Shown here: positions 59,013 to 64,000 of the stretch, piece after piece
Numbering within the stretch: the stretch's first letter is position 1
How the letters are laid out: every line of letters begins with the position of its first letter
Source of the DNA: Ferrimicrobium acidiphilum DSM 19497
GTDB lineage: Bacteria; Actinomycetota; Acidimicrobiia; Acidimicrobiales; Acidimicrobiaceae
Assembly: GCF_000949255.1 (NCBI RefSeq)
Contig: NZ_JXUW01000007.1
Location: forward strand, 43,387-107,386
Direction: 5' to 3'
DNA: 64,000 nucleotides
Made by a program: the position numbers and the translations under genes
Notes under the pieces: generated by a model
Database searches by the model: none
Seen by the model: the letters and a program-made list of their open reading frames with translations, nothing else
What the model was told of the DNA's origin: nothing

Positions 59013-61009
59013 AGCGAACTCGTGAGGATCTGAGCGACGTCGAGCACCTGCTTGTTCGGATCTGCGCTGCCGTCGGCTTGACGTGCCTTCACGGCATCGT
59101 CGAGCATGATCATGCAGAACGGGCATGCAGTAGAGACGACATCCGCACCGGTTTCAAGCGCTTGATCTGTCCGTTCTAGATTGATGCGTTTTCCTATGTT
59201 CTCCTCAAGCCACATGCGAGCCCCTCCAGCTCCGCAACAGAAGCCCTTTTCGCGACAACGCTTCATCTCTCTGGAGTGAACACCTGGTATCGACTCCAGC
59301 ACAGATCGGGGTTCGTCGTAGACGTGGTTATGACGACCGAGATAGCAGGGGTCATGGTAAGTTACCGTCTTATCGACTGGCTTGGTTGGTTTTATGCGCT
59401 CATCCGCGATCAGCCGGCTAAGCAGTTGGGAATGATGGACAACTTCGTAGTTACCACCAAGAGCAGGGTACTCGTTGGCGATTGAGTTAAAGCAATGTGG
59501 ACAGGAGACGATCACCTTGCGTGCCCCGACGGCGTTTAGCGTCTCTATGTTGGACTGTGCTTGCGTCTGATAGAGGTACTCGTTACCGATACGACGTGCG
59601 GGGTCTCCGGTGCAGCTCTCGCGTGGACCTAGGACAGCGAAGTTGACTCCTGCCCCATGGAGCAGTGTGGCGATAGACCGTGTCACCCGTTGGGCCCGCT
59701 CGTCAAGTGCGCCGGCACAACCCACCCAGAAAAGGTACTCAGTCTCGGCGCTGATGGTATCGGTGACGATGGGAATCTCGAAGTCTAACCCTTGCATCCA
59801 GTCTGCACGGTGGCTGGCGCCAAGGCCCCATGGATCGCCCTGATTTTCGATGTTTCTGAGCATTGAGTTTGCCTCAGAGGGGAAACTCGACTCCATAAGT
59901 ACCTGGTAACGCCGAATATCAACGATGGTGTCGACGTGTTCGATGTCGACTGGACACGCCTCGACGCAGGCACCACAGGTGGTGCACGACCACAATACAT
60001 CTGGGTCTATAACGTCGGGCACGAGGTTGTCGTCATGTGATGTGCCAGAGAGCATCTTCTCGCGCAGACTCATTATGAGGAGTTTGGGAGAGAGAGGTTT
60101 TCCCGTCCCCCAAGCTGGGCATTGTTCTTGACACCGGCCACATTCGGTGCAGGCCAGTAGGTCTAGGCGTTGCTTCCAGGTCGTCTGTTCGATGGTTCCA
60201 ACACCGAATACATCCTCTTCTGAAAGCGTCTCTGGGTCCATGTTGGGAGTGGTAGCGAGTGCGCCAAGTGCTATCGGGCGTCGAGCAAAAGCAACGTTGA
60301 GTGGAGCCGTGAAGATATGTAGGTGCTTGGAATGGACAACAAAGATCATGAAACTAAAGATGACCGCGATGTTGGCTACTAAGAAGATGGACTCAAGGGT
60401 GTAGTTGGTGTGCGGACCCATGTGGCGGAAGGGGATCGACAAGACATGGGACATGAACGCAAAATCTGAGTATGGGAAGTCACCGGCGTTGACCTGGAAG
60501 GCACGATAGGCGAACAGCGTGATGATGACTGCGGCGATCCAGCCAAGGGTGATCCAGGCGGTTCTGGTATGGGATCCGTAGAATCGGGAGTCGCGGTTGC
60601 GATGCTCTGGAGCTTCCCTGATGCGGATGATGCTAAAGACGCAGACTGCGATGAGAACCGCGAGTGCGAAGAAGTCTTCGAGAAATCCCAACCAACTGTC
60701 ATGGCCAATGAACGGTATCGCAAAGTGGCGGTCAAAGAGCGAACCGATAGCCTCGATGATGGTTGCCAGGAGGATGGTGAAACCCCAAAAGGTAAAGAAG
60801 TGAGCGATGCCAGGTACGGTTTTGGTTAACAGCTTGCGTTGGCCGAGCACCTCAACAGCCTCCGCCTTTACCCCCTGTTCGGCGGTGGTGCGTCCGCGCT
60901 CCACCTTCTTGCCGGCTCGAACGATGCTATAGAGATAGAGACCGCGCCGCGCCACCAGGATCAGTGATACGACAATGATAACTAGGCCGACAATGAGACG
61001 GATGCTCAT
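59009..61009 (-). CDS. Membrane-bound Fe-S oxidoreductase, EtfD-like (heterodisulfide-reductase-related)
   Basis: 666 residues. The N-terminal 240 residues have about six helices resembling NarI-type heme b membrane subunits (His residues in IAHFFTFWGF, FMSHVLSIPFRHMG and VHSKHLHIF). Two 4Fe-4S motifs follow (CTECGRCQEQCPAWGTGKPL; CTTCGACVEACPVDIEHVD), then two CCG domains (CTGDPARRIGN with VSCPHCFNSI; HDPCYLGRHN with GFCCGAGGARMW and STACPFCMIM). This arrangement matches M. tuberculosis Rv0338c/EtfD, which passes electrons from ETF (fatty-acid oxidation) to menaquinone. No etfAB is nearby. A glycolate- or lactate-oxidase subunit is a weaker alternative. Confidence 0.87.
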   Translation of the reverse strand: MSIRLIVGLVIIVVSLILVARRGLYLYSIVRAGKKVERGRTTAEQGVKAEAVEVLGQRKLLTKTVPGIAHFFTFWGFTILLATIIEAIGSLFDRHFAIPFIGHDSWLGFLEDFFALAVLIAVCVFSIIRIREAPEHRNRDSRFYGSHTRTAWITLGWIAAVIITLFAYRAFQVNAGDFPYSDFAFMSHVLSIPFRHMGPHTNYTLESIFLVANIAVIFSFMIFVVHSKHLHIFTAPLNVAFARRPIALGALATTPNMDPETLSEEDVFGVGTIEQTTWKQRLDLLACTECGRCQEQCPAWGTGKPLSPKLLIMSLREKMLSGTSHDDNLVPDVIDPDVLWSCTTCGACVEACPVDIEHVDTIVDIRRYQVLMESSFPSEANSMLRNIENQGDPWGLGASHRADWMQGLDFEIPIVTDTISAETEYLFWVGCAGALDERAQRVTRSIATLLHGAGVNFAVLGPRESCTGDPARRIGNEYLYQTQAQSNIETLNAVGARKVIVSCPHCFNSIANEYPALGGNYEVVHHSQLLSRLIADERIKPTKPVDKTVTYHDPCYLGRHNHVYDEPRSVLESIPGVHSREMKRCREKGFCCGAGGARMWLEENIGKRINLERTDQALETGADVVSTACPFCMIMLDDAVKARQADGSADPNKQVLDVAQILTSSL

Positions 61010-61095
61010 TCCCTCTCCTCTCGTTGATTTGCAGACATGCCTATCAGGCCCATCTACATATTACTGATCGGTAACATAGATTAGCAACCCACATG

Positions 61096-61656
61096 CTAAA
61101 TGTCGAGTTGATAACGGCTCGGCGTTGGTCCGTCTTGACCCTGATACTTGCTGGCCAATCCGTCTGAACCATAGGGGTTGTCTGCCTCCGTCGTCATCTC
61201 TAAGAATGAGATCTGTCCGATTTTCATGCCTGGGTAGATCTTTATCGGGAGATTGGCTACATTGGAGAGCTCTAGCGTGATGGTGCCGGAGAACCCGGGA
61301 TCGATGAAGCCCGCGGTTGAGTGAATCAGGAGCCCGAGTCGTCCGAGCGATGACTTTCCCTCCAGTCGTCCTACGAGGTCGGCACCTATAGAGACCCGTT
61401 CTACGGTGGCACCGAGGACGAACTCATTTGGGTGGAGAATTAACGCCCCACTGGTATCGACCTCCAGTAATTCCGTTAGGTCATCCAGAGGTTCTCGGAC
61501 GTCGATTAAGCCTTTGGAGTAGTTCCGGAAAACTCGAAACTTGTTGCCAATGCGAAGGTCGACAGACGAAGGTTGAATGGCGTTCTCGGCTAGGGGGTCG
61601 ATGATGACACGCTTAGTCTCGAGAGCTGCGATGATGGATCGATCGGACAAAATCAT
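61096..61656 (-). CDS. dcd: dCTP deaminase
   Basis: 186 residues, normal length. MILSDRSIIAAL, IQPSSVDLRIGNKFRVF, LEGKSSLGRLGLLIHSTAGF (read as two adjacent motifs) with the catalytic region KSSLGR and HSTAGFIDPGFSGTITLEL, and the ending YQGQDGPTPSRYQL are diagnostic. It deaminates dCTP to dUTP for thymidylate synthesis. Actinobacterial members are often bifunctional and release dUMP directly; the sequence seen does not decide this. No operon partner: EtfD-like lies downstream in the same direction after 87 bases. Confidence 0.95.
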   Translation of the reverse strand: MILSDRSIIAALETKRVIIDPLAENAIQPSSVDLRIGNKFRVFRNYSKGLIDVREPLDDLTELLEVDTSGALILHPNEFVLGATVERVSIGADLVGRLEGKSSLGRLGLLIHSTAGFIDPGFSGTITLELSNVANLPIKIYPGMKIGQISFLEMTTEADNPYGSDGLASKYQGQDGPTPSRYQLDI

Positions 61657-61731
61657 ACTTCAATTACACTAACCCTTAGAGGTTGACGCTTCCGACGCCT
61701 GATTGGGGGATGTTGGAGGAATCTCAACATT

Positions 61732-61805
61732 GCGGGCGTAGTTCAGCGGCAGAACATCAGCTTCCCAAGCTGAGAACGCGGGTTCGATTCCCGTCGCCCG
61801 CTCCA
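61732..61805 (+). tRNA. tRNA-Gly(CCC), probable attachment site
   Basis: Acceptor GCGGGCG/CGCCCGC with discriminator T and encoded CCA (61803-61805). Anticodon stem TCAGC/GCTGA, loop TTCCCAA, anticodon CCC. T arm GCGGG TTCGATT CCCGT. An intact integrase gene begins about 220 bases downstream, pointing towards it. Confidence 0.93.
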
Positions 61806-62026
61806 GACATCGGAGCTGTTCAGTGGCTGTTTTAGATACCAAGTTGAGTTCGTACTGCTTCTGAAAGCTATTCTCAGACCACATTTAGACCACGTTGCGC
61901 ACATTGTTACTCGAGAGTAGGGGCAGGGCGGCGGGTTCGGCATCAAATGGAAACCGCCAAACCTTGTTGAAAATTGGATTCAAATAGCTTGTTAGACGAA
62001 CTATCCGACTCCATCGGTGGTTCAGT

Positions 62027-63148
62027 TCACTTCTGTTGGTCGGATGGTGGGCAGTTACGCCTAATATGCACAACCTCCGCAGATTCGACAAGGCTCGATA
62101 ATGCAGCTGCTATCGCCCTATCCCTGTCCTCAGTAGCGTGTTGGTATATCAGAGCCGCCCTGGGCGAAGCATGTCCCATTCGAGCCATCAGTTCTCTCGT
62201 GCTCGCACCAGTTGCCGCAGCCCAGGTGTTCCCTGAATGACGGAGGTCATGGAGGTGTAGGTCGCTCCTGCCGATGCTTCGACGAGCTTGATCCCAGGAT
62301 TTCTGTAGAACATGGACACGTAGTGGACCACCTTTGATCCCGGTGAATAATAAGGCATCTGGTTCCGGCGAGACATAGCAATCCAAATGCTTTACGAGCG
62401 CAAGAGTGATGTGAGGTGGCACCGCAACCGTCCGGAGTCCAGCCTGTGACTTTGGCGGTCCAACAACTACCGTCCCATCCCGGAGCTGTTGGCGAGTGGT
62501 CTCAACACGGACGGTCCCGTGCTTCAGGTCAACGTCTTTGCGCCGGAGCCCCAAAAGCTCGCCACGACGTAGTCCGCACCAAGCCGCCAAGAGCACTAGC
62601 GCCATCAACCGCTCTGGCATCGCTTGAGTCAAAGCGTCAACCTCTGCAATTGTAGCTGTTGGTCGTTCCGCCGCCCGCTCCACACCTGCTCCCTCAACAC
62701 GACAGGGATTACGCGTAATCCGCTCATCTGTGACTGCAGTGTTAAGAATTGCGCGAAGCAATCTATACGCTTTTGCCGATGTTGACTTGCGCTTTCCCGC
62801 TAACTCGTTGTACCAGACCCGCACCGCCGCTGGTGTGATTCTGGTCAACTCGGTGCCTCGGAAGGCGGGAATAATGTATCGGTCTAGAAGGTCCCTATAG
62901 AGTTCCAACGTCCGCGGGCTCAAATCCGATCTCTGTGAGATCCAGAAGTCGGCATAAACATCCAGCGATATCCGTCCTTGCTGGGGATCCATCCATGCAC
63001 CTCTCTGAATATCTGCACCAACGCGTTCCAGAAAGCGGCGTGCTTCGACTTTGGTGGAGAAGCTACGGCCACGCTGACGACCATTCGGATCCCGGTACCT
63101 AGCCTCCCATTGTCCGGATGGCTTACGTCTGATGCTCGACATGTTCAT
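62027..63148 (-). CDS. int: Phage-type tyrosine recombinase (integrase), intact
   Basis: 373 residues. An arm-binding N-terminal domain (SIRRKPSGQWEARYRDPNGR, SFSTKVEARRFLERV), a core-binding domain (RISLDVYADFWISQR, SPRTLELYRDLLDRYI), and the catalytic domain with all expected residues: Arg in AAWCGLRRGELLGLRRKDV, HLHDLRHSGNTWAA, GHASPRAALIYQH with the nucleophilic tyrosine. It faces tRNA-Gly(CCC), the usual layout of an integrative element whose attL is at the tRNA; the rest of the element would extend beyond the right edge. No excisionase-like gene is visible in the 310 bases on its other side. Confidence 0.92.
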   Translation of the reverse strand: MNMSSIRRKPSGQWEARYRDPNGRQRGRSFSTKVEARRFLERVGADIQRGAWMDPQQGRISLDVYADFWISQRSDLSPRTLELYRDLLDRYIIPAFRGTELTRITPAAVRVWYNELAGKRKSTSAKAYRLLRAILNTAVTDERITRNPCRVEGAGVERAAERPTATIAEVDALTQAMPERLMALVLLAAWCGLRRGELLGLRRKDVDLKHGTVRVETTRQQLRDGTVVVGPPKSQAGLRTVAVPPHITLALVKHLDCYVSPEPDALLFTGIKGGPLRVHVLQKSWDQARRSIGRSDLHLHDLRHSGNTWAAATGASTRELMARMGHASPRAALIYQHATEDRDRAIAAALSSLVESAEVVHIRRNCPPSDQQK

Positions 63149-63461
63149 CCCTCGCTTCAGTGAGTGGTCTTAGGGTTCGTGGCAATTCTTCGAAGGTACT
63201 GATAAGCACAATTGTCTTATCGTCATGGCACTTGGCCCTAGGAAGACTGACGCCGCCGGAATTATTCTTGGCTTCCCAAGCAGGGAGTTTAGTCACCCTT
63301 GGCAAAGAGTGCAATAGAGTAGTGCACTCTTGGAGTCCGAACTCCGCTAGGAGCGTGGGTCAGTATCCCAACCTGAACCCCAGATAAGTAGCCCATTGTC
63401 GGGTGAGAATTGGGGTCATGAGAGCTGGCGCAAGGGGTGGTTGTGTGGTAAAATAGTAGCT
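63149..63461. other. Intergenic stretch between integrase and IS1182
   Basis: No supported gene. It includes the upstream end of the insertion sequence; TAAAAT at about 63448 lies 8 bases before the transposase ATG and could be its -10 box. Confidence 0.45.
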
Positions 63462-64000
63462 ATGAGCTGCGATGATGTCACTGTGGAACTTGTTGGTGTG
63501 ACTAAGTCATCTAAGGGCTCAAAGACCAAGGCTCCCATCGGTAGTGCCAAGACCTTTCGTTCCTATGACCAGGGTCAGATGTTCCTCATGCCTCCCTCCC
63601 TTGATGACTGGCTTCCCAAAGATCACACAGCACGCTTTATCTCCGAGGTGGTAGATGAGCTCTTAGATCTTTCAGTTATCTATGCCTTCTATGTCGAGGC
63701 CTCTGGTGGGCCACCGTATGACCCGACAATGATGTTGAAGCTTCTCCTGTATGCCTACTCAACCGGGGTTACCTCCTCTCGGGAGATGGAGAAGAGATGC
63801 CACATCGATATAGCCTTTCGTTGGCTTAGTGCCAACACTACTCCTGACTATCGTTCACTGGCTCGGTTCCATCGCCGTCACGAGAAGGCCCTTGGTGATC
63901 TGTTTAACCAGGTACTGGTTCTCTGCTCCGAGGCAGGACTGGTCAAGCTTGGCAGGGTTGCTCTCGATGGAACCAAACTAAGAGCCTCGGCGTCTAGACG
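63462..64000 (+). mobile_element. IS1182-family transposase, cut by the window edge
   Basis: Open from ATG 63462 to the last base, 179 residues visible. After a charged leader the frame reads FRSYDQGQMFLMPPSLDDWL, DHTARFISEVVDELLDLS, PPYDPTMMLKLLLYAYSTG, SSREMEKRCHIDIAFRWLSA, DYRSLARFHRRHEKALGDLF and VALDGTKLRASAS. This is the N-terminal DUF772-type domain and the first catalytic aspartate (ALDGTK) of IS1182 transposases. It appears intact so far. A C-terminal remnant of the same family lies at 34460-34687. It sits within the element defined by the tRNA-Gly and the integrase. Confidence 0.92.

Noticed and set aside
61669..61946. Minus-strand frames over tRNA-Gly(CCC)
   Set aside because: They translate the tRNA gene itself (giving the familiar false ATGIEPAFSAWEADVL-like peptide), so they are not genes.
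1..64000. CRISPR array or long tandem repeats
   Set aside because: No regularly spaced 24-40 base repeats were seen; the only tandem duplication noticed is the 18 bp pair at 6713-6748.

Overview
The window looks like chromosomal DNA from an acidophilic actinobacterium of the class Acidimicrobiia. This is inferred from actinobacterial protein types (MarP-like protease, DUF5318-like protein, Rv0338c/EtfD-like Fe-S reductase, rpsF-ssb-rpsR-rplI-dnaB operon), leaderless-looking promoters, a sedolisin (S53) acid protease and middling GC. A Ferrimicrobium-like organism would fit, but that is a guess.

Left part (1-34.7 kb) is a patchwork of accessory DNA around a few core genes. It opens with the 3' part of a GC-rich secreted S53 protease and a type II toxin-antitoxin pair. 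From 3.3 to 19.75 kb lies a block bounded by a tRNA-Arg 3'-end fragment (3.6 kb) and a complete tRNA-Arg(ACG) (19.7 kb). Inside it, three direct copies of an unrecognised 260-350 bp repeat (RepB at 3.64, 10.50 and 18.24 kb) bracket two catabolic cassettes. The first carries formaldehyde dehydrogenase, an aquaporin/facilitator, a NarL-type two-component system and an ErcA-like iron alcohol dehydrogenase. The second carries an IclR regulator, a family III CoA-transferase, a broken amidohydrolase, an HMG-CoA-lyase-type enzyme and an MFS carrier. IS3 and IS21 remnants sit at the junctions.

From 19.9 to 29.4 kb is ordinary core genome: cutA, tadA, tRNA-Ser(CGA), an MBL-fold hydrolase, a MarP-like membrane protease, gltB-gltD and tRNA-Arg(TCG). 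That last tRNA is the attachment site of a decayed 4.7 kb island (29.36-34.12 kb) with a twice-frameshifted integrase, an IS30 remnant, a secreted beta-helix protein and an HNH nuclease remnant, closed by a 55 bp duplication of the tRNA 3' end. An IS1182 remnant follows.

From 34.8 to 61.7 kb the genome is mainly housekeeping, with some gene-poor gaps: an S9 peptidase interrupted by one amber codon, a flippase-like membrane protein, an SDR, a large SNF2-family ATPase, an MFS carrier, a fatty acid desaturase, an HD-GYP protein, a D,D-carboxypeptidase, the rpsF-ssb-rpsR-rplI-dnaB operon (dnaB contains a 138-residue mini-intein), two lipoproteins, a CPA2 antiporter, an EtfD-like Fe-S reductase and dcd.

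The right end (61.7-64 kb) is the start of another integrated element: tRNA-Gly(CCC), an intact tyrosine recombinase facing it, and an IS1182-family transposase running off the window.
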